Shown here one piece after another: positions 1 through 7,579 of a stretch of DNA of 64,000 nt. How positions within the stretch are numbered: the first letter of the stretch is position 1; the number at the start of each line of letters is the position of its first letter. The DNA lies in the NCBI RefSeq assembly GCF_900172355.1, contig NZ_FWFZ01000004.1, positions 1 through 64,000 of the forward strand. Reading direction: 5' to 3'. Source of the stretch: Roseisalinus antarcticus. GTDB lineage: Bacteria > Pseudomonadota > Alphaproteobacteria > Rhodobacterales > Rhodobacteraceae. The translations under genes were made by a program, and so were the position numbers. The notes beneath the pieces are model-generated. The model was not told the origin of the DNA and did not search any database. It saw nothing but the letters and a program-made list of their open reading frames with translations.

Positions 1-140
1 GCTCGAATGGAACAACGGTAGATTTCGACATGTGGCATATCCCTTTCTCTTTGAGAATTGACGGCGCTTCAGCACCGCCATGATATGCCGCCCCTCAGGG
101 GCCATCACCAACTTTCAACCATATCTCCTTTCTCGGCGGC
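1..140. other. Non-coding left edge with a small hairpin
   Basis: No convincing gene. A frame ending with TAG at 19-21 could be the tail of a gene to the left. A 5-bp GC hairpin (GCCCC-TCA-GGGGC, 90-102) may be a weak terminator ahead of the terminase gene. No small terminase subunit can be recognised here. Confidence 0.4.
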
Positions 141-857
141 GTGTCCGTTTCGCTTGATCAGGTCGAACGGTTCAGGGCGGCAATGGGCGAACCTCGCGGG
201 TTCCAACGGAAACTGCTGACCTCAACAGCCCAGCGCCTTCTCTGCTTGGCTTCGCGTCAGACGGGCAAAAGCACGACCATTGCTTGCATCGCGTGGGACG
301 CCTTTCTGCGTGGGCAGACGGTCCTAGTTGCTGCCCCGTCGCAGCGCCAAAGTATCGAGTTTCTAATGCGGGTGCGTGACTTCAAGGAGGCTGACCCCTT
401 CGCGCCCACCGTCAATTTTCTCAAGACGGAAGTGAACGCGCCGAACCATCGCGGGCGCATCGTCTCTATCCCGGCAACCGACAATGCGAGGGGCTTTACC
501 GCTGATCTATTGGTGCTTGAGGAAGCGGCTTACATGGACCTTGATGCCATCACGGCACTACTGCCGATGCGCAAGAAAGATACCGGGCGGCTGATCACCG
601 TGTCCACGCCGAACCTGCGCGAGGGCTATTTCTATGATCGGTGGACGGAGCCGAACGACTACGAAAAGGTTTTGGGCCTCTACACCGAAATCCCAGAACT
701 CGTCGATCTCGTTGAATTGGAACGTCAGGATATGTCGGACCTGACATTCCGCCGGGAATACCTTTGCGAGTTTGTCGGCTCCGGTGTCCCGCTGATCGGG
801 CATGACGTGCTGGCCCGCGCAACCAACCCAGATGTAGGAGCATTGCGCCTGACATGA
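141..857 (+). CDS. Phage terminase large subunit, ATPase part
   Basis: The N-terminal ATPase half of a phage packaging motor, which powers DNA translocation into a prohead. A Walker A motif (SRQTGKST, residues 38-45), a Walker B strand ending in catalytic acids (LLVLEE, about 123-128) and a coupling motif (STPN, about 155-158) are present in the usual order. At 238 aa it is only half of a normal large subunit. The nuclease half follows in a separate ORF that overlaps this stop by 4 nt (ATGA). The start is GTG at 141; there is no in-frame ATG back to the upstream stop at 81-83, and an internal ATG lies at 183. No portal or capsid gene follows, so this may be a leftover or part of a satellite-like element. 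Confidence 0.8.
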   Translation: MSVSLDQVERFRAAMGEPRGFQRKLLTSTAQRLLCLASRQTGKSTTIACIAWDAFLRGQTVLVAAPSQRQSIEFLMRVRDFKEADPFAPTVNFLKTEVNAPNHRGRIVSIPATDNARGFTADLLVLEEAAYMDLDAITALLPMRKKDTGRLITVSTPNLREGYFYDRWTEPNDYEKVLGLYTEIPELVDLVELERQDMSDLTFRREYLCEFVGSGVPLIGHDVLARATNPDVGALRLT

Positions 858-1561
858 GTGATATGACCTTCCACAAGAACGGCACCGTAACGCTGCCATC
901 GAACGCCGATCCCGCCGCCTACGGCACCTATGTTCAAGGCTGGCTGCGGCACAGCGTTGGCGTCGATCTGGGTCGCAATGATCCAACGGCCCTCGTCGTG
1001 ATCCGGGATGAGTGCTACCCCGAGTTTACAGGTCGCGGCTTTGAGCAGCGTCTTGGACATCGCAGCCGAACGGTCGTCCATCATGAAACCGTCAAGATGA
1101 CCGACTACATGGACATTGCGGATTTCCTTGTGAACCGCCTCACGCAGATTCCGCATTGGGATCTCGCTATTGACGCAAGCGGCCTCGGTGGCCCATTCAG
1201 CAGCACACTATCGCAAGCCGGTGTCGAACACTGGGCCGTCACCATGACCGCCGGGTCTTCGATCAACATCAAGGGCAAGACGGTCAACTGCTCGAAGAAC
1301 GTGCTTCTGGAAAATATGGCGACCGGCCTTGAGACTGGCGACCTGACCATCGCGTCAGACCTTCCCGACCGGGGCTTGCTCGACCGTGAAATCGGGTCTT
1401 TCGAGTTGACCTCGACGTCTGCTGGCAATCTGACCCTCGCGGGCGGGGGCAAGGGCCACCATGCTGATCGCGCAATCGCGCTTGCGCTCGCCTACCTGAA
1501 AACCACACATCTCGAAAACCGCACAATGTCCTTCAGCAAGCTGCAAGGCTACTGGGGCTGA
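854..1561 (+). CDS. Phage terminase large subunit, nuclease part
   Basis: The C-terminal RNase H-like nuclease half of a terminase large subunit, which cuts concatemeric DNA during packaging. The three expected acidic positions are present: D38 in GVDLGRND, D107 in LAIDASG, and D205 in the HHAD motif near the C-terminus. The ORF is 235 aa and starts at an ATG overlapping the ATPase ORF stop (ATGA). Large terminases are normally one polypeptide with ATPase then nuclease, so this is either a natural split with translational coupling or an old frameshift that left two ORFs. The catalytic residues look intact. Confidence 0.78.
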   Translation: MSDMTFHKNGTVTLPSNADPAAYGTYVQGWLRHSVGVDLGRNDPTALVVIRDECYPEFTGRGFEQRLGHRSRTVVHHETVKMTDYMDIADFLVNRLTQIPHWDLAIDASGLGGPFSSTLSQAGVEHWAVTMTAGSSINIKGKTVNCSKNVLLENMATGLETGDLTIASDLPDRGLLDREIGSFELTSTSAGNLTLAGGGKGHHADRAIALALAYLKTTHLENRTMSFSKLQGYWG

Positions 1562-1589
1562 CAGCGCGGCGCTGCTGAGGCTGTGGGTG

Positions 1590-2763
1590 GTGTCTGACTT
1601 TTTCACCTATGCTGACGCCTGCGCGTCGCTACAACGTGTCGCTGCCCCGCTTATTGCCATGCACGAAGCACTCGCTTCCCATTGTGAAATCGGGATAAAG
1701 TCGGTGCATTACCACAAGCACCGATGCGCGCGACCGCGTTTTTGAATTAGTTGACGGGTTCATTGCTGACCCAGCCGCCGGAACAACGGCGATAAACGAT
1801 GCACGCGCTGGCTTACCGCCCGACGTTGTTGCGGACCTTGAAAGCGTCCTTGCCGACCGGCGCATCAGTTACCGGGACGGTGTGCTCATACAACTTGGTT
1901 ATGGCTTGGCCGATGAAAACCTAGACCTGACACTTCGTCCCGAGGGGGGACGCGGTATGGCGCAGCAACTCGGTGTTTTCCTGTCGGAACGACACATCAC
2001 TTCTGTCAAAGACGCCTACCAAAACATCGCGAAGAACACTGATCGCCTCGCGCGTGGGAATGTCGCAGAATTCGACCGCCTGCTGAACTGGGCCACTGGC
2101 GCGAGTCAAGGTGAAAGGGAAGCTGCTTTGAACTTCGCCTGCGCTGCCGTTGCCGCAACCGCCCGCCCAGTCTTACCAATGCCCGAATTGAATAGGAGCG
2201 CGCTCACTTTTGCCCGGACAACCGGCCTGCTGCTCGACCTCCTAGCCACTCCTTCCGGTGGGGCCTATGAACAGTTTGCTTTTGCAGCACTTCTGCACAC
2301 CATGGTCGCAAGTCACGCGGCAGACCAAGTGCGAGTTGAGACAAAGAGCCTGAACGCGTCGGATCGTAGTTCGTTTGCCGCTGGCGACGTGCAGATCGCG
2401 ACGGGTAGCCGGGTAATTGAGGCATTCGAGATCACAGCCAACAACTGGGCAACCAAGATCGACGGGGCGTCAAAAGCAATTCGGGACAACGATCTGTCTC
2501 GGCTTCACATCGTCGCAAATCGACCCGAAGGTGAGCGCGCAGCCGTTAGTGAACGCCTGAACCAACTGGCTGAGGATGTGGCGGTGCTCGATGTGCGACA
2601 GACAGTCGAGGTGATTACAGCGGTTCTGACGCGGCCTCAGCGGGCAGAGGCCTTGCTGCGCTTCTATGAGTATCTCGACAGGTATCAGCCGGACACGGAG
2701 CGGGTGAACGAACTGGTGCGGCGGCTTGTGGCAGCAAACCTAGTTGAGCGCACGGGCGACTGA
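1590..2763 (+). pseudogene. Type II restriction endonuclease gene, apparently frameshifted
   Basis: The main open part (GTG 1882 to 2763, 293 aa) is the C-terminal body. The same frame is open back to 1699 without a good start, reading through residues such as RVFELVDGF. An N-terminal segment beginning GTG 1590 (MSDFFTYADAC, with AGG at 1578-1580) runs in another frame and stops at 1743-1745. Joining the two near 1715-1720 by skipping one base gives one protein of about 390 aa. The body contains VETKSLNASDRS and EAFEIT, which I associate, without certainty, with SacI-family endonucleases. The gene converges on and overlaps by 24 nt an m5C methyltransferase, a classic R-M layout. The frameshift suggests the nuclease is inactive, unless it is a sequencing error. 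Confidence 0.6.
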
Positions 2764-3741
2764 CGCACCTATCACCTCGGCCAATCGTGGAGGCACGGCG
2801 TTGCCGATTTGGGTGTATTGAGAACTGCGTGACCCAGCGAATTCCATTTCAGTCGGGAATGTCTGCAACATCGCGGATTCGAGAATCGTTATGCGTCGCC
2901 CACCTTCCAATTCGCCAGACCGGGGCTTGCCTCCATCCCACAGATGCTTGTGATAAGGAATCACCGCGTGCAATTCGTCGATGAAGTGAGTCTTGTTGCC
3001 ACCGGCGGATGCGAGAATTGTTGGTGCCGGTAGATCGAGGTTGATCGCGCGTCCTCCGCCATTGAATAGTTGCCCTGCATAGGGGCTTGGGCGCAGGTCG
3101 GGTCTGCGAGCATAGACAATCTTCGACGGGTTCGAATATCCTTGTGTCTCGCCACGTCGCAGCACGGAGCCAGACGTGACATAGCGACCGGGCAAATGCG
3201 TGGGCGCTGGGAAGTCGATGCTACCTTTGAGCAACCCAATCAGAACAATTCTCATTCGCTTTTGCGGCACGCCGTAGTCAGCCGCGTTAATCAGGCGTGG
3301 CGGCAGAATCGTGTATCGGTCGGAAAACAGTGACAGGATTTCTGCCATGTATTCTCGATTGCGAGGGGCAAGTAACCCTGCGACGTTTTCCATGATGAAG
3401 GCGCGCGGCATGATGGTATTCACCGCCCGCGCGAACTCAGGGATCATGTCGCGGTTGTCTTTCGCCGCCAACCGCTTTCCTCCGTTCGAGAAGGGCTGAC
3501 AAGGAGGCCCGCCTGCGACGAGATCGACGCCGCGCCACTGTCCGAAATCATAGCCTGCGATTGAACCCTCTACAGCCTCAGCATCTGGAAATGCCTTTCG
3601 GTAGGTCGCCATCGCGTCACGGTTTGTATCGAGGCCCATCACCGACAGGAACCCTGCGTTCTCAAGCCCGAGGGTCAACCCTCCGGCCCCACAAAACAGG
3701 TCGATGCTTGTTAGGCTCAAATCACTATCTCCCGCAAACAT
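2740..3741 (-). CDS. DNA (cytosine-5-)methyltransferase
   Basis: Transfers a methyl group from SAM to C5 of cytosine within a specific recognition site. The conserved motifs are in order: DLFCGAGGLTLG (motif I, SAM binding), GGPPCQPFS with the catalytic Cys (motif IV), MENV (motif VI), QKRMRI (motif VIII), a variable target-recognition region around residues 180-270, and QIGNAVPP (motif X) near the C-terminus. At 333 aa it has the usual length for a type II M.m5C enzyme. It faces the putative restriction endonuclease and their 3' ends overlap by 24 nt. The recognition site cannot be read from sequence; if the partner is SacI-like, a GAGCTC-type site would be a guess. Confidence 0.93.
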   Translation of the reverse strand: MFAGDSDLSLTSIDLFCGAGGLTLGLENAGFLSVMGLDTNRDAMATYRKAFPDAEAVEGSIAGYDFGQWRGVDLVAGGPPCQPFSNGGKRLAAKDNRDMIPEFARAVNTIMPRAFIMENVAGLLAPRNREYMAEILSLFSDRYTILPPRLINAADYGVPQKRMRIVLIGLLKGSIDFPAPTHLPGRYVTSGSVLRRGETQGYSNPSKIVYARRPDLRPSPYAGQLFNGGGRAINLDLPAPTILASAGGNKTHFIDELHAVIPYHKHLWDGGKPRSGELEGGRRITILESAMLQTFPTEMEFAGSRSSQYTQIGNAVPPRLAEVIGASVARALN

Positions 3742-3971
3742 TTCAGGAACTTATAGTGTGAGGGTGAATCTCCCGTCAACACGCTTGCGCAACAATGACA
3801 CGCTCGGAGTCTTGACTCAAGCCGACTGGCGATGTAAGCGGCTGATCGTTGGACAGGGCCTGTTCCGAATCTGTCCCCCAATCCGCTCACTGCTGATTGT
3901 CTGAAAGGAAGCCACCCTCCGGTGTCGGCTCCTTGTGGATTTCCGATGCCGATCAGCAGAAAGGAGCAGAC
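3742..3971. other. Intergenic gap between methyltransferase and HNH gene
   Basis: No credible gene. It should contain divergent promoters for the minus-strand methyltransferase and the plus-strand HNH gene. A TTG-initiated extension of the HNH frame exists (3897), but the strong Shine-Dalgarno AAGGAG (3961-3966) points to the ATG at 3972. Confidence 0.4.
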
Positions 3972-4481
3972 ATGCTCGATCAAAATAATTGCGGGATCGC
4001 AGATGAAGCCGCCGAGGCCGAACGCGAGACAGCGGCCTATCTGGCCCAGCGCAGGGTCGACTGGGAAGCGTGGGTTGAAGCGTTACCAACCAAAGATCAG
4101 CGTTACTTCCACCGCAACAAGGTGAAGCGGACGTATGAATCCGCGATGGTGCGTGCCGGGAAAGCCGCGCCGCCTTGGTTGACTACAGAGGACAAGAAGC
4201 AAATCCTCGCGATCTACGAGGCAGCAGAGGCGATGCACATGGCGACCGGCATCCCGCATGAGGTCGATCACATCGTTCAACTGTTCGGCAAGAACAAGGC
4301 TGGTGAACAGGTGATCTCTGGATTGCATGTGCCGTGGAACCTACGCGCCATTCCGAAGTCGCTGAACCGCAAGCGTGGCGATTGGTTTTTCATCGGAGAC
4401 TTGGAGAACTGCGAGACCGCTGGAGACGCGTCTCTGGCCAGCTTCATTATCCATGACGATTATGACGAGATTCCCTTCTGA
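3972..4481 (+). CDS. HNH endonuclease-like protein
   Basis: A 169-aa protein with a C-terminal HNH-type zinc/metal nuclease signature: HEVDHIVQL, then a spacer with GLHVPWNLRAIP and a basic tail (SLNRKRGD). The His-Asp-His trio and the later Asn fit the beta-beta-alpha metal fold common in phage HNH proteins. The N-terminal part is a charged helical region with no recognised domain. The start is ATG 3972, six nt after AAGGAG. In phages such proteins often sit near terminase genes and assist packaging or cleavage; here it lies 2.4 kb from the terminase, so the role is open. Confidence 0.75.
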   Translation: MLDQNNCGIADEAAEAERETAAYLAQRRVDWEAWVEALPTKDQRYFHRNKVKRTYESAMVRAGKAAPPWLTTEDKKQILAIYEAAEAMHMATGIPHEVDHIVQLFGKNKAGEQVISGLHVPWNLRAIPKSLNRKRGDWFFIGDLENCETAGDASLASFIIHDDYDEIPF

Positions 4482-4529
4482 ATCTGGCTTGATCGGGCCG
4501 TCTGTTGCGGTTAGACGGACGGTCGCGTA

Positions 4530-4605
4530 GCCCCATTAGCTCAGCTGGTAGAGCAGGTCCTTCGTAAGGACAAGGTCGGCGGTTCGAGTCCGTCATGGGG
4601 CACCA
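4530..4605 (+). tRNA. tRNA-Thr (anticodon CGT), island-borne
   Basis: A complete 76-nt cloverleaf with encoded CCA. The acceptor GCCCCAT pairs with ATGGGGC, the D arm is GCTC/GAGC, and the anticodon loop TTCGTAA has CGT at the anticodon positions. The anticodon stem has four good pairs and a G-A at the outer pair. The T arm GGCGG-TTCGAGT-CCGTC includes one G-U. It would read ACG codons. It lies inside the island, 1.4 kb from a disrupted host tRNA-Thr with the identical 7-nt anticodon loop, so it may replace the host gene lost on integration (inference). Confidence 0.9.
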
Positions 4606-4686
4606 TTGGCTACCTTGCCAAATCACCCACACATCGTGCATAATTGAGCGAACAAAGTAAGAACATGAGGCCGCGAGAATGATGCT

Positions 4687-5235
4687 ATGACCGCATATGA
4701 TCCAAGAGCAATAGCGAACCTCATGCTGGATGAGGCGGATCGGCGCGGATTCAAGATCAGCAACCTAGCTCTGCAAAAGCTGCTCTACTTCGCTCATGGC
4801 ATCCATCTCAAGAAAGGCAAAGGTCCGCTTGTCTCTGGCTACTTCGAGGCGTGGCAGTATGGTCCCGTGCACCCTGCTGTCTATCGGGCGTTCAAACAGA
4901 ACGGCTCAGAACCGATTGCAGTCCGCGCGGTGAAGCAAGACCCGCTTACAGGCCAGACCCGTGATTTGCCCAAACCCGACGACATAGCGGTCGTCGATCT
5001 TGTCTCCGATGTGGTGCGCCATTTCGGGCCAATGCCTGCTGGACGGCTTGTTGACCTCTCCCATGCAAAGGACTCGCCGTGGTCATTCGTGGTGGACAAA
5101 TCGAGAACAGACGTTGCTTTTGGAATGCGGATACCGGATAATGTTATCCTAGACCGATTCCAACACCATAAGGTGTCCCTCAACGCAAGTCCTCGTGCAG
5201 GAGAACCGCCAAGTGACGATACGCCTATTACCTGA
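4687..5235 (+). CDS. Panacea-domain (DUF4065, SocA-like) protein, putative antitoxin
   Basis: A 182-aa protein whose N-terminal 110 residues match the Panacea/DUF4065 fold. The typical run KLLYFAHGIHL, then EAWQYGPVHPAVYRAFK, is clear. Panacea proteins are antitoxins of the PanAT toxin-antitoxin systems, and the family includes SocA, the ClpXP adaptor for the SocB toxin in Caulobacter. The remaining 70 residues form a variable tail ending in a Pro/Asp-rich stretch. It lies 80 nt after the tRNA-Thr and 61 nt before an unknown gene on the same strand, which would be the natural candidate for its toxin partner. The function as an antitoxin is inferred from family membership. Confidence 0.78.
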   Translation: MTAYDPRAIANLMLDEADRRGFKISNLALQKLLYFAHGIHLKKGKGPLVSGYFEAWQYGPVHPAVYRAFKQNGSEPIAVRAVKQDPLTGQTRDLPKPDDIAVVDLVSDVVRHFGPMPAGRLVDLSHAKDSPWSFVVDKSRTDVAFGMRIPDNVILDRFQHHKVSLNASPRAGEPPSDDTPIT

Positions 5236-5296
5236 CATCGACCTCGCTCGGATTGCGCCTCAGCCCGACGACATGAAGCGCTAGAGCTTAGAGCAG

Positions 5297-5929
5297 ATGA
5301 AAGGTGGGCGTCCGCCGTTCTCCTATAATCCCCTGCGGTCCTGCTTCGATGATATTTTCAATATCCAGCCGGGTCTAGCTTTTGGGTCCGCATCGCCGAC
5401 GCCTTGGTCGGTGATCGAAACTGAATTGGACAAGCGGTGCCGTTCCGAGATTGAGCGGGTCCACAACAAGCGCGTTGCGCGTGGCTTGCATGACTTCGCC
5501 GCATCCGGGCGCGTTATGGGCCGGAAACATGAATTCTTCCCACTGTCGATGGGAGTCGGACGCAAGGTGACATTCTGGTTGCCGATGATCCTTGCAATAG
5601 ACGAGCAGGCACATGCGGTCTTCATCGAACCTCGCCGCGCCCGCGGCCTGAACGCTGCGGGGATGCGCTTCGCCTTCTCTATGATGCACGAGCGCATCCG
5701 GGCGGCTGACGAGGACTTTGCCGACGTGCGCCTTGGTATCGTGAAGTTTGCCGATCCTGATGGAGACCGTCGTGCGGCTCGACTGTTCACTGATACGGGT
5801 GTTGATCTTCATCCGCTCGACGAACTCGAAAAGATGGTCGCGTCGACCTACGAGATGTGGCGTGAAGTGCTTGAAGAGCGGGAACGTGCAGAACGTGGTC
5901 GGGCGACGGGCACTGGGCCACTGATCTAA
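5297..5929 (+). CDS. Unknown protein downstream of the Panacea gene, candidate toxin or effector
   Basis: A 210-aa protein I do not recognise. It has no signal peptide or membrane segment. The middle has a hydrophobic strand (VTFWLPMILAI) followed by a basic patch (EPRRARGLN), and the C-terminus is helical and acidic/basic (LDELEKMVASTYEMWREV). Start ATG 5297 is the first in frame after a TAG and has only a weak GAG as Shine-Dalgarno. Position after a Panacea gene on the same strand suggests a two-gene unit; Panacea toxins are very diverse, so lack of recognisable homology does not argue against this. It could equally be a phage cargo gene. Confidence 0.55.
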   Translation: MKGGRPPFSYNPLRSCFDDIFNIQPGLAFGSASPTPWSVIETELDKRCRSEIERVHNKRVARGLHDFAASGRVMGRKHEFFPLSMGVGRKVTFWLPMILAIDEQAHAVFIEPRRARGLNAAGMRFAFSMMHERIRAADEDFADVRLGIVKFADPDGDRRAARLFTDTGVDLHPLDELEKMVASTYEMWREVLEERERAERGRATGTGPLI

Positions 5930-6015
5930 GCCGCATCTGCAAATTCTCGAAACATTCTCGAAAACGAGATTCTCGAAAACACCTAAAGTCTTGATGACGT
6001 TATGAAAAAGATCGT

Positions 6016-6047
6016 GTAGAGCACTCATTACGAATGACGTGCTCTAC
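6016..6047. repeat. Inverted-repeat attachment-like site centred on a tRNA anticodon loop
   Basis: GTAGAGCAC (6016-6024) is matched by GTGCTCTAC (6039-6047), and inside them TCATT (6025-6029) is matched by AATGA (6033-6037) around ACG, with one unpaired C at 6038. The centre is the tRNA-Thr anticodon loop. One arm is host tRNA sequence and the other continues into the island, as expected for the two core-type integrase binding sites flanking a 7-bp overlap in an attL/attR. The identification as an att site is inferred. Confidence 0.65.
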
Positions 6048-6065
6048 CAGCTGAGCTACAGCGGC
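6025..6065 (-). pseudogene. 5' half of a host tRNA-Thr (CGT), interrupted by the island
   Basis: Read on the minus strand from 6065: acceptor GCCGCTG, TA, D arm GCTC-AGCTGGTA-GAGC, anticodon strand CGTCA, loop TTCGTAA (6034-6028) and the first three matching bases of the 3' anticodon strand (TGA, 6027-6025). Beyond 6025 the sequence is not tRNA-like: no variable loop, T arm or matching acceptor strand follows. It is therefore a truncated gene whose 3' half is missing on this side. Confidence 0.8.
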
Positions 6066-6096
6066 CACGCCGGGCTATTAGCACCGGCAAACCATA

Positions 6097-6117
6097 CGGG
6101 AAAGGGATATTTTCCCG
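6097..6117 (-). terminator. Hairpin terminator after hemY
   Basis: CGGGAAA and TTTCCCG form a 7-bp stem with a 7-nt loop, located just past the hemY stop on the minus strand and before the tRNA-Thr remnant. Confidence 0.55.
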
Positions 6118-6123
6118 CTTTTC

Positions 6124-7569
6124 CTACCTCTCGCGCTCGGAGACCTCGGCGTCGACGACATCGGCATCCTCGGCCTCGACGGTCTTGTCCTCCAGCCGTC
6201 CGACGATCAGCGGAAGCATCTCGGTGCCGCGCGGCATGGCCACCTCGGATTCGGGCGGGCGCTTCCAGCTGAGCGTGTCGAAGCTCTTGCAGTTGGGGCA
6301 GACCGGCGCCCAGTCCTTGGTGATGTTGTGGCAATTGTCGCAGATCCACTGCGGCCCGCGCGGCGCGGTCAGAGCCTTGGCCAGCCAGCCGCGGACGACC
6401 GACTCGTCCTTGCCCTCGCCGCGCTCGATCGCCGCCATCAGGGTCAAGACACGGGCGGTCGGGTCTGTGTCGACCAGATCGCCCAGCGCACGGCGCGCCT
6501 CGGGGAATTGCTCGGCGGCGACGTGAAGCTCCGTCATCAGCATCTTCGATTCCGGGTGGTCCGCCTGCCGGCCGGTCAGCTCGCGGAACCGCTTGAGGCG
6601 CACCGTCGGGATCTCGTCCGGCTTGATCTCGGCAAAGGCCGCCGCGAGGTCGGGATGGGGGTGGCTGTCCCAGGCCTTCTTCAGGACCCGGGCCGCGGCG
6701 CGGGGGCTGCCCTGGTCGATATACGCCCGCGCCGCCATGACGGCTGCAGGAATCAGGTCGGGCGACAGCCGGTTGGCCTCGATCGCGCCATCGCGGGCGG
6801 CGCTTTCGTTGCCCTCGGCCATCTTCTCGCGCGCCTCGGACAGGGCCAGCACACCGTCGCGCCGCTTGTGCACGTCGCGCGGCATCGACCCGCTGCGCAG
6901 CTTGGCGCCGAGCGTCAGCCGCGCACCGGACCAATCCTCCTCGTCGGCCTGAAGCCGCAGGAGCGTGTCGGACACCTCGTCGTTCCGCGGCCGCAGGGCA
7001 AAGGCCTTCTCGGCCAGCTTCAGCGCGGTCTCGGTATCGCCGGCCTCCAGCTTCTGCTTCATCAGGCCGCGCACCCCGACAAAGCGGGTGCGGTCGTCGG
7101 TCAGCAGCGCCTTGTAGGTCTGTTCCGCCTTGCGCTTGTCGCCGGTCATCTCGGCGGCCTGGCTGGCCAGCAGGTTCGTCAGCTCTGGCCGTTCCAGATA
7201 CTTGTTCGCCCGTTCCGCCTTGACCAGCGCAAGCTGACCGTCGCCGGAAGCCAGCGCCAGCATCCCGTCCGCCAGCGCGTCATAGCCCCGCCGTTCGCGG
7301 CTGCGTGAAAAGTATCGCGAGATCGCTGTCTCGTCCCCGTTCAGGAACTTGAACGTCGCGACCAGCAGGCCGACCAGCTTGAAGAACAGCCAGACCAGCA
7401 CCACCAGCACAATGGCCGCGATGGTCATCTGCAGGGCGGTCAGCGTGATCTCGTAGCCGCCCATGGTGATGGTTGCGCCTGCTTGGACCTCAAGCAGAAG
7501 GATAGCACCCCAGGTCAGCGCCATGACGGCGGCAACGAAGGCCAGGATTTTGATCAGGGACCAGAGCAT
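6124..7569 (-). CDS. HemY-like TPR membrane protein with C-terminal zinc ribbon (Orf52-like)
   Basis: A 481-aa inner-membrane protein with two N-terminal transmembrane segments (about residues 5-27 and 46-72), a HemY-type domain and a long TPR-like helical region. Near the C-terminus is a treble-clef or zinc-ribbon-like CxxC...CxxC (Cys at about 410, 413, 424 and 427), then an acidic tail. Despite the name, the family has no proven enzymatic role in haem synthesis. In Rhodobacter the gene next to mic60 (Orf52) was reported to work with Mic60 in shaping intracytoplasmic membranes. Here it follows mic60 by 10 nt on the same strand, and hemD is just upstream, so all three are likely one transcription unit. 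Confidence 0.82.
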   Translation of the reverse strand: MLWSLIKILAFVAAVMALTWGAILLLEVQAGATITMGGYEITLTALQMTIAAIVLVVLVWLFFKLVGLLVATFKFLNGDETAISRYFSRSRERRGYDALADGMLALASGDGQLALVKAERANKYLERPELTNLLASQAAEMTGDKRKAEQTYKALLTDDRTRFVGVRGLMKQKLEAGDTETALKLAEKAFALRPRNDEVSDTLLRLQADEEDWSGARLTLGAKLRSGSMPRDVHKRRDGVLALSEAREKMAEGNESAARDGAIEANRLSPDLIPAAVMAARAYIDQGSPRAAARVLKKAWDSHPHPDLAAAFAEIKPDEIPTVRLKRFRELTGRQADHPESKMLMTELHVAAEQFPEARRALGDLVDTDPTARVLTLMAAIERGEGKDESVVRGWLAKALTAPRGPQWICDNCHNITKDWAPVCPNCKSFDTLSWKRPPESEVAMPRGTEMLPLIVGRLEDKTVEAEDADVVDAEVSERER

Positions 7570-7579
7570 CTATTCCGCC

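Larger units (their letters stand above)
1..6047. mobile_element. Genomic island / prophage remnant, right end at a tRNA-Thr gene
   Basis: The stretch is less GC-rich than the rest of the window and contains only accessory genes: terminase pieces, a restriction-modification pair, an HNH nuclease, a tRNA, and a Panacea-domain gene with a neighbour. It stops abruptly at a truncated tRNA-Thr, after which ordinary core genes begin (hemY, mic60, hemD). The boundary is placed at the dyad 6016-6047. No integrase, portal or capsid gene is visible, so the element either extends left of the window or is a remnant. The mobile nature is inferred from gene content and the broken tRNA. Confidence 0.75.

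Noticed and set aside
3897-3971. Upstream TTG start for the HNH gene
   Set aside because: The ATG at 3972 has a strong AAGGAG six nt before it; the 25 extra residues look non-coding.
1-6047. Integrase, CRISPR array or complete prophage
   Set aside because: I searched the island for integrase, portal, capsid and tail genes and for regular spaced repeats and found none; only the terminase parts are phage-specific.
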